Shown: positions 12,401 through 24,991 of the stretch, one piece after another
Numbering within the stretch: the stretch's first letter is position 1
Layout of the letters: every line of letters begins with the position of its first letter
DNA from: Proteles cristata cristata
Lineage: Eukaryota; Chordata; Mammalia; Carnivora; Hyaenidae
Direction: 5' to 3'
NCBI GenBank assembly: GCA_017311185.1
Contig: JAESUZ010002874.1
Coordinates: forward strand, 1 to 64,000
DNA: 64,000 nt
Position numbers and translations under genes: made by a program
The notes under the pieces: model-generated
What the model was told of the DNA's origin: nothing
Database searches by the model: none
What the model saw: the letters and a program-made list of their open reading frames with translations, nothing else

Positions 12401-15400
12401 GGCTGGCGGGGGAAGCTTCCAGAACCGCACTGAGTGCGTGGCAGAGCCAGAGAGAAGCCGCATTTCAGAGACTCCACACTAGAGCAGTCCCTGGGGGGTC
12501 TGGGCCCAGGTCTTTATAAGGACGAGAGAACAGCTTGTGGAGCTGATGTAAGAGACTCAAAGCGTTTTCCCCAAGTGTCGCTGTCAAGAGGCAGGGGGCC
12601 ATTGTAAGCGGGCGCATCCGCGGGCAGCAAAGGCCAGAGAGCGGCTCCCTCTGTCCCCAAGGTTCTGCAGAGGGACTCAGAGGCCACCAGCCAGAGGCTT
12701 TGTCCATTAGAGACCCTGACGGTGGCTGCTAAGCCTCTGACAGGCCCTGTCTCGCCCTCTCCATCAGCCACGCCCTATGGTGCCCAGGGGGCCCTAGCAC
12801 CCTCTGCCCTCCCAGAGCCTCGCAACACCTCCCAGGGCCCCAGTGGGTCAGGGTGTCGCAGTCCAGCCATGCGCACCCAGTGCTCTCTGACCCCACGCTC
12901 TGGCTGCAGCAGGACTCAGCCCTTTATCAGGGAACACAGCTGGCAGTGACATTCTGAGCAGGTGCGCGTGGATGGAAGTGACTTCAATTGTTCAATCGAC
13001 TTGGGAACTTGCTTTTGGGGTTGTCAAAAGCCATCAAGACACTCAGCAGAAAGGGAGCCGCGCTGCTCCCCAGTAGCTGCGGAGCCAGCGTCTCTGCGGA
13101 GGAGGCGGGGCCGGCAGGCCCGCGGCCCTGAGCCGAGGTCTGTCCTCTTCCGGCAGCCGGGCCGCACGCGGGACTCCTCCCAGCCAGGGGCAGGAGGCGG
13201 GGGGCAGAGGGACCCTGAGAAGCAGTGCCCTCCAGGACTCAGGTCTCTCCTCACGAGGAGGACGTGGGGGGCACACGCCCCCCGCCATGACTCTAAAGGG
13301 CCCTTTTCTTCCCAGCTCCTTGCTTGGTGTCAGCAAAGGGCAGACCCGGGGTCTGCCACAGCCATTTGCTCAGGAACATTTTCGCTTCCCGTGAGCGTGT
13401 AAACAGCTGGCTCACGGGCGCCTTCCTTCACACTGTCATGTTTGTGCCTACGCAGCGGACGGGCCGGCACCCCAAGGCGGAAGGGCTGGCCCCATCCCAG
13501 TGGCTGGGACGAGGGGCACAAACGGAGGACTCTGTCAGCCCAGCACCCTCACCCCCAGAGACCCCGCGGTGAACCCACCCAGTGCCACTGCCTCTCCTAC
13601 GGGCTGGTGGCTGTCCTGTGTGTGGGTGGCAGCACCTGGGGCCGCACAGGGGGAGGCTGGCCCGCAGGCCCCCCCCACTGCAACCTGGCCCTGCTCCTGA
13701 GGCCCCAGGCTGCTGGCGCCGCGCCGCGCCCCGTGCTGGCCAACGGGCACCCTCATCCTGGGCTGTCCAGGCCCGCGGTGGGAAGCAGGGCGGGCCCAGC
13801 AGAGGCAGCCGGCGTCTCGGGTCCCGGCCAGCATGCGGGGCAGCTGCTCTGGGGCCTATGACCCAGGACGGAGCTCTGTCCTGGCCCAGGACCAGTGCCA
13901 CAGCCTGTGAAACGCAAGCACCCCCCATGGGAGGGAGAGCAAGGAAGGCCCTGCGGGCCGAACAACGGAAAGAGACGATGGAAAGGGGGTGCAGCCAGCC
14001 CCTCCTCTCCAGCCCCACGTCTGCAGCCTTCAGCGGGGCCGCCCCTGGCAGTGACCACCTCGCGGTCACACGTCTGCGGCCTCCCTGCCCCTTGTCATCA
14101 AGGCTCTCCGGCAGGTCAGCCTCATCCAGAGCCGCAAGGACCCCCCCCACTTGCTGAGCCCCCCACCATGTGCCCAGCCCAAGGAGGGGCCCTCAGCAGG
14201 GCGGGATGCGGGAGTGTAGGTGGGGGGAGGCTCTCCCTACGGGACGGAGCCATGCTGCACCCGGGAGGTGCCCGGGCAGGGCCGCCCGGAGACCCGAGCT
14301 GTATGTGAGGCGCGTGGACAGTCGGGTCACACTGCTGGGGAAGGCCCGGAAGTGCACTGGACGCTGACCCCACCCTGAGGAATTTCCCAGTCTGGTTGGA
14401 TTAGGAGGTGGCAACGGCGATCACCGTAACGACCAGACAGAGGGAGCCTGCGGGAGTTTGAGCCCCAGTCCTGGCTCCGGCCTGACCGGGGAGCCAGAGG
14501 TGAGCCCCAGTGAGGGCCCAGTGCCCAAGCCGGCAGGAGCCGCCCGCAGGGGGAGGCGGTGTCCAGGCGCTTGTGCCAGGGGGAGGCAAGAAGGAACAGG
14601 CCCGGGCGTGTGTGTGCCGCGCGGGGGTCCGTGAGTCACCAACGTGACGAGGCAGCAGGTGCGTGGGGAGGGCAGGAGGTCTGTACACCGGGGCTGGGTC
14701 CCCGCAGCCTCCTTCTGGTGCAGTGACTCAGTGTGTCCGGTGAAGGGAGCAGCCTTCTCTGGGACGCAGGGCAGGGGGCCCCAGGCCCCTTCTGGGGCTC
14801 CTGAGCCAACTGCCCCTGTGAGCCCCAGGGGAGTGAGGGGGCGCGCGCAGCCCGCAGGCCTGGGTTACCTTCCCTGCAGGGAGGGGAGACCACAGCCCGG
14901 AGGCTCTTACTGTCACAAGGTGGTGATCTCAGGGCCCCTCTGCCAAGGGTACTGACTTGTCTGCTCTCCTCCATTTCTGCCAGTTAGGTATGTGGGTTCC
15001 CGGCCTGGTGGCCTGGTGGCCTTTGAGGCTTTGCCCCAGGGCAGCGGGGAGGGGGGGTCCAGCGGAGGGGCACAGCAGCTGCGGAGGAGGGACACCCAGA
15101 AGTCCGGCAGTGCCCCCAGCTTCTTACCCCGCCCCCCGCCGCTCATCCCCACTCCCCCTGCAGCTAGCGGCGCTGCAGCCCACCCACCCTGCCCCCCTGC
15201 CCGCTGCGCCCGCCTCTCCGGCCCAGCTCTGCGGCCTGGGCGCTCTCCTCACCCCCCAGCTCTCCGAGCGCACCCCTGCTCCGAGGTTACCCGCCTCCGC
15301 CCACGACCCGCGTCTACAGGACGTTGCGCCTCGGCCACACCGGTTTCTTCAGGACCCACGCGGAGGAGACCAGACCCTGACCATCTCCAGTAACTAGGAC
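9461..15400. other. intergenic region upstream of GPC1, no gene seen
   Basis: This is GC-rich unique sequence. Open frames up to about 270 codons overlap on both strands with no recognisable protein similarity. Short AT-richer islands near 11100-11200, 12520-12720 and 12955-13045 look less random and could be cis-regulatory. No repeat longer than a few tens of bases is obvious by eye. Confidence 0.4.
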
Positions 15401-15712
15401 GCCGGCCGCCTCCCTGGGGGCCAAGGGGCGGAGTCCAGGGACCCGGCTAGTTTCCAGCGCCCCCCGCCCCCGTCTCAGGTGCGAGCCGCAGCCCCGGGAC
15501 AGGCGGCTGGGGCGGAGGTGGGGGCGAGGGGCTGCGGCCGCGGCGCCGGCGCGGAGGGGGCGCGCAGCGGGGCCGGCGGCGCTGCGGGAGCGGACGCGCG
15601 GGCGCGCGGCCAGGGTGCGGGGAGGCCGGGCGGGAGCGAGGGAGGCGGAGGTGGGAGGGCGCCCGGCTTCGGCTGGGGGGCGGGGAAGCCCCGGATAGGC
15701 GCGCGGGAGGCG

Positions 15713-15720
15713 TGACGTCA
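15713..15720. promoter_or_regulatory. CRE palindrome (CREB/ATF-type site)
   Basis: The perfect eight-base palindrome tgacgtca lies about 600 bp before the GPC1 start codon, inside the CpG island. Sites of this type near promoters commonly bind CREB or ATF factors. Whether it is occupied here is inference. Confidence 0.6.
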
Positions 15721-16315
15721 CGTCCGGCGGGGGAAGCCCTGCCTCAGCGCCCCCGCCCCCGCCCCACAGGTGGTGCCGCCGCCGCCGCCCCGAGCGCTGG
15801 GCGTGGGGGACCCGCCCTCGGGGACCCCGCCGCGGCCCCGGCGCTCCCCGGCCGCCCCGCGTCCCTCGAGCGCCCCGCAGCTCGGCGCGAGCCGGCGGCC
15901 CCAGGCCCCGGGAGCGGGACGAGCGCCCTCGAGCCGCGCGCCGCGCCCCGCCGCGCCCCGCCCCTGCTCGCCCCGCCCGCCCGGCGCGCCCCGCCCCTGC
16001 TCGCCCCGCCCCGCCCCGCCCCGCCCCGGCTGCCGAGGGGCCGGGCCGCCGGCAGGGGAGGCGCCGAGCCGGGACTGCGCGCTCGCCCGCCGCGCTCTGT
16101 GCCGCCCGACCGAGCGGCCGGACCTCGCGCCCCGCGCGCCCTGCGCCGCCGGCTTTTGTTGTCGCCGCCTTCTCGGCCGCCGCCGCCTGCCGCCCGCGCG
16201 CCGCCCGCGCTGGGACCTTGGCTCTGCCCTTCGCGGGCGGGGGCTGCGCGGCCCGGGCGGGATCCGGGAGAGGCGCGGGCGGGCGGGCGGGCGGCCGGGG
16301 CGCCCCGGCCCCGCC

Positions 16316-16481
16316 ATGGAGCTGCGGGCCCGAGGCTGGTGGCTGCTTTGCGCGGCCGCCGCGCTGGCCGCCTGCGCCCGCGGGGACCCTGCCAGCAAGA
16401 GCCGGAGCTGCAGCGAAGTCCGCCAGATCTACGGGGCCAAGGGCTTCAGCCTGAGCGACGTGCCCCAGGCGGAGATCTCGG
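16316..16481 (+). CDS. GPC1: GPC1 coding exon 1
   Basis: The start codon at 16316 follows gccccgccatgg, a good Kozak context, and the protein begins MELRARGWWLLCAAAALAAC, nearly identical to human glypican-1. Residues 1-23 form the signal peptide: a basic n-region, a hydrophobic core, and a small-residue cleavage region ending Ala-Arg-Gly before Asp-Pro. The mature N-terminus carries the first conserved cysteine (Cys32) and the motif IYGAKGFS. The donor is cgg|gtaagt, leaving phase 1. In-frame upstream ATG alternatives are not supported by similarity. Confidence 0.98.
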
Positions 16482-18429
16482 GTAAGTGAGGGCGAGGCGC
16501 CCGGGTTCCTCCCGCGCTCCCCTCCTGCCCCCTGTTCTGCCCGGAGCCGGCCGCCTGCGCCCCCGCCCGTCTGCGCCTCCGAGCGCCGCCCGGGTCTCGT
16601 GCGCTGCGCTCGGCCGCCCCCCGCCACGAGCTGGCACACCGGCCCCTTCCCCCAGAGCTGTCCTCGTGCGGCCGTGGACCCGGCCGCCCCGAGTCCTGCG
16701 GGGCCGAGCTGGGCTGGGCGTCTTCGGCCGTCGGCTCGGCGCAGCGCGGGGGCGGGGCGGGGGTCCGAGCCCCGGGGCGCGCAGGGCGGACTGCGGGGCC
16801 GGCCGGCGGGAGTGGGGCCCCTGAGAGGTAGGGAGCCAGCCGTGTGCCTGGGGGTGGGGGCGAGGCCTGACCTCTGCCACCTGGAGCACAAGCAAGGGTT
16901 CCTGCCCAGCGAACTTGGACTTGCGGCCCGCCGGCCTGGCACTCGGGGCCGCCTCTGGCGGGGAGTCGAGCTGCAGGTGGTCGGCGCATTGGATCCCGCC
17001 CAGGGGCCGGGTCTTTTCTTTGTAAAGAGCCTGGACCCTCCCAGGCACCCTCAGCCCTGCAGCTGCCTGCGCTCCTGCCCGCCCCCTCCCTGCAGGCCTC
17101 TGAGGAGCCTTGGGGGGTGAGGGGTGGAGTGCGGTGTCCTAAGGACCACCCAGACCCCCAGGCTCCTGAAACTGCAAACGTGTGGGGAGCCCCGCTAGGT
17201 CTGTGCAGGGCGCCTGGGACCGTGCACAAGAGCAGAGCCGACCCCCCTCTCTTAGGGAAGGAATTCCAAAGTAGGGGGAGGGCTGTGAGTCAGGGCTCTG
17301 CTCAAACGGTGACATGAGGGACAGGGAATGACCACAAATACGAGAATGCTGAATGACAGAGGAGGGTCTCAGTGTGCGGTCCGTGGCCCTGCCTTGCTGG
17401 GGAGTGGGAGGGAGGCAGCCGGGTTGTGGCCCCCTGGCCCCCGGACGGTCAGACACGCAGAGGGCCTGCCTCCAGAGGCCCTGTGACCTCCCTGCCCACC
17501 CGCAGCCCACCAGGGTTGGGGAGAGGCCCCTCTCAGTACCCCAGAGCAGGCCTTCCGGCGTCTCCCTCTGCTGAGGGCGCCCGTCCGGCTCAGGCCCGCC
17601 TCTGGTGGGCCGGGGTTGGTGGGCCCCCCGGGCTGCCTGGGGCCGGAAAGGGCCCTCTGCAGTTTGGCTCCCGCTCTGCTCCACCAGGGCCCCTCCTCCC
17701 ACACAAACAGGAACTTTCGCCTGGGTGTCCCCGGCCGCCCCTCTGAATCCCACCCCAGATGCTTGGGGGTGCCCCGAGCTGCCCCCACCCAGCCCCCGAT
17801 CTTGCTCCGGTGCCTCTTCTCCGTGTAGTGTATCTACCCCCGTGTCCCCGCGTGGCCACTGTGTCCTTAGGGACCATCTTAGACTTGCTCAAACCCACAG
17901 GCCTCTGCCCTGGTGGGGCCAAGGGGCCAAGAGGCAGAGGTTGGGCCGCCAAGGGCTGGGAGAGAGCGGGGCAAAGTGGGGAAGCTGGGGGAGGGGCGAG
18001 GCTGGGCTGGGGGCCAGGTCTTGTTCCCTTGGGTTGGGGGAGGCAGTGGACTCGGGACCCAGGACGATCAAAGTGCTCTGCAGTCTGTGTGTGATGGGTG
18101 GAGACGGGGTGCTCCCTGCCCGCCAGGGAGAGAGTGGTTACCCGGCATCGTACTGGCCAGGGCTGGGGTTTGCTGCCTCCTCTGGGCCTGGAATGCCAGG
18201 GGCCGCACTCTCTGCCGGCGCCCCTCAGCTCCTCCGTCCCAGGGCCACCCTCCCTGACCCCCTGTGGCTGAAGCCCCCATGAGCGCTGGGACCCCAGAGT
18301 GCCCTGCGGGGCCCAGGCGCTGACACGGTGCCAGCGCCACGTGGAGCAGAGGATACAGGGTGACCTCCCGGGGCAGTAGCTGGCCCAGCGTCCCCTCCTG
18401 TTGCAGCGGGGTCTGGCCTCCGTGGACCA

Positions 18430-18444
18430 GGCGCCCTCTGGCGG
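18430..18444 (-). promoter_or_regulatory. CTCF-like motif
   Basis: On the minus strand the sequence reads ccgccagagggcgcc, an excellent match to the CTCF core consensus (CC..CCAGAGGGCGC). It lies about 2 kb inside GPC1 intron 1. Binding is inferred from motif only. Confidence 0.55.
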
Positions 18445-18734
18445 CCTCGTGCAGCAGGCGCCACTGGGGGAGCCCTGCCTGGCTCTCCTCTCCGGCAGGC
18501 CTGGCGGCTGGACTTCTCCAGCCTGGGGCCCTGGGGTCGCCGCCCATCGAGAGCCCGCCCTGTCTCAGCTGACCCTGACCGGGTGGAGTGGTTGGAGAGC
18601 AGGGAGGTGTTTACAGGCTCTGCCCAAGGGACCTTAGAAATGGCAGCGGTTGTGAACGTGGGTTTGTGAGGGCACAGAAGCCTCCTGTTCGTGACTTAGT
18701 GTGATTCTTTGGACGGCCGTGCCCGGCAGTTGGT

Positions 18735-18790
18735 GATGACAGCTGTTGTCATTTTACAGGTGAGGAAGCAGGGCTGGGGAGGCAGCAGCC
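18735..18790 (-). repeat. MIR fragment
   Basis: The stretch gtcattttacaggtgaggaa is the typical reverse-complement core of a MIR SINE. It is short and degraded. Confidence 0.55.
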
Positions 18791-20039
18791 GGGTAAGGCC
18801 ATGGGGGCCGCAGAGCCCAGGGAACCCTCCCGAGGGCCAGGAGGCAGCAGGGAAAGTGAGGGCCATGTGTCCAGCATGGCCCGAGAGCCACTGCCGGGGA
18901 CAGGCAGCGCCCGTGCTGAACCACACACGCCGCTGACGCCCGCAGGCTCTCTGTCTCCGCCTGCGAGGTCACTCCTGCCCCCAGCGCCCCCAGCCCCCCG
19001 ACTTCCTGGTACTCCAGTGATGTGCCTCATACCGCTCTGACCCTTCGCTGGGGTGCTGGGGACGGGCCACCCCGGTCTGTACACATCCATGCTGTAGCCA
19101 CAGAAGCTGGCCCCGTTCCAGGCCCCAAGTAGGTCCCCAGTGGACATCGACCCGCCAGTGTCCTGCTCTGTGCCGAGCCGTGCAGGGTGAGCAGGGGGAG
19201 ACGAGGGGTGTGGGCAGAGGAGGAGGGGTCTGGAGCTCCAGCACCGGGGGTTGGAGGGCGGAGGGGCCGTCAGTGCAGTGAGAGCTGGTTGGCCGCCCCT
19301 CTGGCCGGGGGTGAGCCTCGCTGTGGGGGGAGGGGTAGCAGCGGGCCCTGGAGCTCACACCAAGGACCACCCCCCACTGCTTCTGTGTGCCCCATACCTG
19401 TGTGCTGGTGAGAGATGCAGGGGCAGGGGGGGGATCCTTAGAAGGCCCCACCCCGGAAGATCCCACCCAGTGCCTGTCCCTCAGCTGTGGCCTGCTCTCA
19501 CCGGCCACCGGGCACCCGGCCTGGCCCCAGACCACCTGTGTGTTCAGGAGGCAGGAACAGCCCGTGTGCCTGGCGTAGGTCCCCGAGGGGTCCTCAGCCC
19601 TGGTTGTGCTGCGGCTCTGTCCCTCCGCCACTCGAGGACCTACGATTTCATCACCCCGGCTTTGAGGTGGGGGGAGGCGTGTGCCGGGGAGGCCCAAGGG
19701 AGCCAGGATTCGACAGGGCCACCTGCATGATGCAACGGCCCGAGCACCTTGCTGGACAGTGCGCTCCTGCAAGAGGAGCGACATCCTCTGTGGCCTTGGT
19801 TCTGCCGCACGAGCCTCCGCCCCCCTCGCCTCTCCATGCTTCCGGAGCCTTCACATGCGACACTGCGAATCGTCACGACCGCCCCTGAAGGCGCCGTGCG
19901 CCGGCGGCCGGCCCCAGTCCGTGGCTCCCCCTTCCCCCTGCCCAGAGAACTTGGCAGGCCCATGCAGACCCCCTGGGGCCCCGACCCTGACCCAGACTCG
20001 GCGCTCGCGTCTTCCCGTTCCTGTCTGCCTGATGCATCA

Positions 20040-20165
20040 GGTGAGGAAGGGTTTGTGGACCTGACTTACAGCTGAGTGAGCCGAGGCCCAGGGGAGCCAC
20101 GTAACTTTGCCCAGCACACGTGGAGCTTGGGGACTGCGGCCCAGTCCGCTGACCCCAAAGCCTGT
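20040..20165 (-). repeat. MIR element
   Basis: The order of motifs (gtgaggaa, then tgagtgagccgaggcccag, then taactttgcccagcacac, then a cagtccgctgaccccaaagcc end) follows the reverse complement of the MIR consensus over about 125 bp. Confidence 0.7.
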
Positions 20166-23100
20166 GGCATTCACGGTGGCCCCGTCCTGGGCTCCGAGTT
20201 TCCTGGAGGCCTCGAGCCGTCCCAGCCTGGAGGCCCAGGCCCCCGTGGTCCCCAGCCGCCATCTCCCGTGGGCTGTCCCGGGCCTGCCTTCCCTTCTAGG
20301 CCGGCTCAGCACATATCTTAACTGGAGCTCTTCCCGAGCCTTTGACCGGGCCTCCCCGCCTGCGTCGGGACAGGGCTGTGTGTTCCTGACCGCTGCAGGG
20401 AGCCGCAGCATGTCCGCGGCGCCTGCTGGCCGAGTACCCCAGGACTCACGGGCAAATGCGTATCCAGGGACGGGTGAGCCTGGGGGAGAGGCAGGCAGGC
20501 CCGGCTCCGTGCTGGCGCTAATTAGAGAACAGTGTAAGTCTGAGGTTGACAGACAGCGGCCCAGCCTCTTGGGAGAGGGACCAGGGACACACTGGCCGGG
20601 CGGCAGGCTGGGCTCCAGCTCCAAGGGGAGGGCACGGTTGGCGTGGGGATGCCCATGCTTGTGCTAGGTCATCCACGCCCACGGACGTGGTGTCAGCCCG
20701 GTGGGCCCTGGACAGGACAGGGCCTCCCTCAAGGCTGCCGGGAGTCAGGTTGGGTGTGAGGCCAGCCTCTGCCCAGGCCTGGACGTGCCCAGGCAGCGAG
20801 AGGTTGGGCACTTCCTTTGTAAGCCAGACTCTTCCTTCCCAGACCTGCCTAGTTCAGGGTATTTCAGACCAAGACTCAGGGCCCCCGTCAAAGGCCGGGG
20901 GGCGCGGGGCCCTGCTGTCTGGTTGAGCCCCTGCCTGCCCAGCGTCCTTGCTGGGGGCCATCGTGATCATCGCCGATCGCGTCTGACCAGCAGCACAGCC
21001 CTGTGGGGGCGGGTCACTGCCCACATTTGGGAGAAGAGAAACAGGCTCCGCAGTGCAAGGGCTGCAGCCGGAGGCCACCCACCCCGGAGCCCGGCTCCCT
21101 GCCACGGTGCCTGGCAGCCATTCTTGCCGGTGTTCGTCCAGGAGCAGGCCTGGGCAGGTGCCCCGAGCTGCTGGAAGTCTCCGGGCGGGGGTGGCACCGA
21201 GGGGGATGCTTGCTCCCGCCCCGGGCCTTACCCCGCCTTCCCAGGTGGGGGCACATGGCAGCCAGGTGTGAGGTGAGGGCAGGCGTGGCCTTCATGTGGT
21301 GGGGGTGCGGTTGGCGGGGACAGGCCGCCAGCCTCCTCGAGTGTCTTCAGACAGGCTGTGACAGCTCCGGTGGGGGGCTGGGGCACACACCTGCTGTCCC
21401 AGCAGGAGCCCTAGAATCCTGGGGAGTTAGGAGCCTCTGAGGGGCCAGGCCAGCCTCGTCCCTTCCCCTCACCTGCCTGTCCCCTCTCTCGCCTGCTCCC
21501 GGCACACACACACCCCTCCCACTAGGCGGGTCATCTGTGCGCCCTCTCCCGGCACATGGCTGGCACCAGCCTCCCCGGGCATCCCCCCAGTGCCCACGCT
21601 CTGGGGCACTCCCTGATTCCCAGGGTTCTCCCCGAGTCCGGGTGAGCCTGGGCGGTAGATACTCCACGCACCTCCTGCGTGCCAGGCCGGGCTGGGTGCC
21701 GGGGGCGCGGCAGCTTCCTGGCGCCACCGGAACACACGCGCCCGCCAGCAGCTTATGCCCCAGAAGGTGACTGTCTGGCGGCACCGCGGCCGGAAGGTGT
21801 GCGGGATCGAGGTGTGCGGGGCTGGCTCCTCTGGCTCCGTTCCAGGCTCTGCCCGCCTCCGGTGGCCACTGGCAGCCTTTGGCCTTCTCGGCCTGTAGCC
21901 TCTGGCTTCGTCTTCGTGTGGGCTCTCCTATAGGTGCGTCTGTCTCCAGGCTTCACCCCAAGGAGAGGCACAGCATGCAGGGCAGGTGCTGAGCCCCCCC
22001 GGGGGGTGGGCTGCGGGGCCAGGAGGCTGCACGGGATTTGGAGGTGGCGGTTGGGGGCAGAAGGTGGCAGGTGGGCCATGGGTCAGAAGGCGGCACTGGG
22101 CAGAAGGTGGCAGACAGGCCGCAGGGCCACAGCCGCCTTCTGGCACGGGCGCCCAGCCAAGGAGGCTTGCTGCTCATTTGTGCGAAGTGTTCCCTGGGTT
22201 CCGGAGACTTGGCTGGGTGACAGGGCAGCCCCGAGGGGCTCTGTCGATCCCATTCCCTCGCCATCCGACCTGCCCTCAGCCCCCCAGAGGCCCAGAGCCC
22301 TGCCCACCGGCCCCGCTCTGTGTCTCACAGGGGAGACGGGCCTGGGGCCGGGCTGGAGGCTGGCGCTGGTGGGTGGTGCCCGTGAGGACCAGTTGACAGC
22401 GTGAGGCAGGCCGCCCTCAGTGGGGGGCCCACGCCATCAGCAAGCCCCAGGGCCCCGCAAAGAGGGGGAGAGCTGGCCGGCAAGGGGGCCCCGCGAGAGC
22501 TCCGCTCTGGGCCCCCCCTCCCCCGGCTGAGGGGCCGAGGCCCTGCTTCCTTTAGCTTCTTGCCCGGGCCGCCTGCAGCCTCTGGCTTGGAGGCCCTTGC
22601 ATGGTGTCTGCAGGGCGGGCTGAGCACCATCGGGTTCCGCTACTTAGCCTGTGGGTGAGGAAGCTGGGTCCCAGAAAGGGGGCCCCTGAGCTCAGAGTCC
22701 TGTCCCTCGAGGGGTTTCTCCGAATTGCCTCATTGTCTCGGGGCCCGGTGTGGGTACTGGGTAATGGTGCCCACCCAGGGAGGTTGCTCTGGAGAGGAGC
22801 GAGTGGGCACTAGGGGACACCCTGTGGCCCTGTCCCGACGGGCGCTGGGCACGTGGTCCGGGGTACAAGGTGGGGGTTGGCCAGAGGACGGAGAGCTGGG
22901 GTCAGGGCCCCGGAGCACCCACACGCACAAGGAGACATGGGTCCTGGGGGGCCCCAGAGGCTGAGGGATTCCAAGCAGCAGGGGCTGAGTGAGGCCCAGG
23001 AAGGGGCCAGAAAACTCGCAGGCCCATGTGAGGCCCTCATGACGCTCGGCCGCAGGGGGCTGGCCAGCCGCCTCCAGGAGGGCCTCCTGAGGTCAGAGCT

Positions 23101-24169
23101 GGTCCTCCTGATGGCCCCAGATGCCTGGGCCCCACTGCCCTGCTTCCTTGTGAGGAAGGGCTGGCCAGGCGGGGGCCACGGCCTCCACCCTTCCACGCAT
23201 CGTCCACCGTGTGCTCACCCTCTGCTAGCTTCTGGAACGCAGAGATGAAAGCCAGGGCGTCTGTCTCCCAGAAGATCAAGGTCTAGTGAGAAACTCACCG
23301 GGGGCCTTCAGACCTTCCCGACCTCAGCAGGCTGGAGCCTGCGGACGCGGGCTGTGTCCAGGCCTTGTCTGCTCCCCGGCTGGTTGGTTCTGGGACGGTG
23401 GCGGCGCCACCATCACCTGCAGGTGGGACAGCCAGGCTCTGGACAGGTGTGCCTGTCCTCCCCGGGGCTCCCTCCCCTCAGCGCTGCAGTCTGGGGGCCG
23501 GCGGCCCGTGCATACCTTCAGACCGTATCCCCGACACCGAGGACCCACTTTCTGGGCCTGAGTGGCCATCCAGGCCCGTCCCTGTGTCCAAGGGCATCCT
23601 AGGCGCCTGGTGCCACACCCAGCCACGTGGGCCCCCATGGTGAGCCATGGATGACATCTGGGTGTGTCCCTGGCTCTGGGGGCCAGGGGAGTACATCCCA
23701 CCCACTGTGACCGTCTCCGGGCCCCGGGGAGGGTGGTGATCCACCCGCCGGCTGGGTTGGCTCAGATGCTCACTGCCATCTCCAGTTGTCATGGAGCGTG
23801 GGACACAGTGGGCCAACAGAGTTATTTCAAAAGGAGAATGCTCTTCATTCAGCTCCGCCGTCCGCGGCCTCCACCCCGGTGTGGCAGGGGCTGGCGTCCG
23901 TCCCCTGCAGCGGCCCGGGGGCTGGCACATCCCCGTCGCTGCGCCTTTGTGGGGCCGGGGGACTTCTGGTCAGACACACCGCCAAAGCCCAGTCCCCAGG
24001 ATCAGTGCCCAGGGGCACGTTTGGTCAGCGTGGGGTCGGGGTGGCGAGCCACCCTGTGAAGTGCTGGACGCTCTTGGACAGTGAGGAGGAAGCTTCCAGA
24101 AATGCCCGTAGCGCCTCATGAGAAGCACTTGAACCAGAGCTCTAGGCAGGGTGGAGCCAGCGGCCCGGG

Positions 24170-24930
24170 GCAGGGGGGAGGGCGCCCTTCGGCTCTGGGG
24201 CCAGGACAGCGTCGCAGGGGCCGGCGCTGGCGTCGTGTCTGGAAGGAGGTGCACCGTGGCGCACAGACGGGCGTGAAGGCAGGGCGCGGAAGGCCGGCGT
24301 TCTTCGCGGGGTGCGTGGCGAGGCCCGGGGATAGGACTGGGCACTTCGGGCCGAGGACGAGCTTACGTCTCCGGTTTGGCGGACCTCCCGTCAGAAGTTC
24401 GCGCCTGCTGCGACCGAGCGGCAGGGGTGTTCCAGCGTCCGGGGCGTGCTTGCCGTGGAAGCCGCTGCTGTGCCCCGTCCCCTTGTGTTCGCAGCAGGTC
24501 GCGGGCAGTCCCTCCCCCGCTCATGTGACCTGGGCGTCTCAGCTCGTACTAGACCTGCCGCCGAGCCCTGCAAAGCCTGCTCCTAGGAGAGGGGGCGGGG
24601 CGCCACATCACTCGTGGCTTCGTGGCTCCCCCCACGATGCTCCGCGAAGCCCTCTACTGCCTCCGCGCCCCGAGGGGCGGCCGCAGCCCGCACACGGTCG
24701 ATGGGCCCAGGGCAGAGAGAAGAGGTGTGCCCTGGCCGGTGTAGGCACCCGGGAGGGGGGGCGGGGCCGCGGAGCAGGGTGTCTGCGGGCACCAGGCGGG
24801 CACTCAGAGACAACGGTCTCTCCGCGTCACTCAGGGGGTGCTCCCTGAGCTCCCGCGTGCCAGGGCTGTTCTCCCCGCTGAAATGCGGCCAGCGGCAGCG
24901 CCGCTGGCGTGGGGACAGGACGAGCGTCAG
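24170..24930. other. CpG-dense stretch in GPC1 intron 1
   Basis: CpG dinucleotides are clearly denser here than in the flanking intron, for example around 24221-24450. No exon is recognised. It may be a small methylation-free island or GC-biased drift; boundaries are by eye. Confidence 0.4.
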
Positions 24931-24991
24931 GTGTCCCGTGAGCTGCGGCTCTGCGGGCCGCGTGGCCCTGTGTCACGTTGTAAGTCGGGAG

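Larger units (their letters stand above)
15400..16900 (+). promoter_or_regulatory. GPC1: GPC1 CpG-island promoter
   Basis: A dense CpG island surrounds the first coding exon of GPC1. Upstream of the start codon it contains a perfect cAMP-response-element palindrome, tgacgtca, at 15713-15720. A run of Sp1-type GC boxes (repeats of ccccgccccg) occupies about 15951-16029. No TATA box is evident. Such TATA-less GC-rich promoters usually use several dispersed start sites, so the transcription start cannot be fixed from sequence; the 5' UTR probably begins within the last few hundred bases before 16316. Confidence 0.8.
16482..24979 (+). other. GPC1: GPC1 intron 1, 5' part
   Basis: This is GC-rich intronic sequence with no convincing exon. 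It contains short MIR fragments near 18735 and 20040-20165, a CTCF-like motif at 18430-18444 and a CpG-dense stretch at about 24170-24930. The many open frames on both strands have no recognisable similarity. Confidence 0.6.

Noticed and set aside
15314..16942. 542-codon open frame on the minus strand over the GPC1 promoter
   Set aside because: It is an antisense shadow of CpG-island DNA: composition is Arg/Gly/Pro/Ala biased, no domain is seen, and the plus strand carries the verified GPC1 exon 1.
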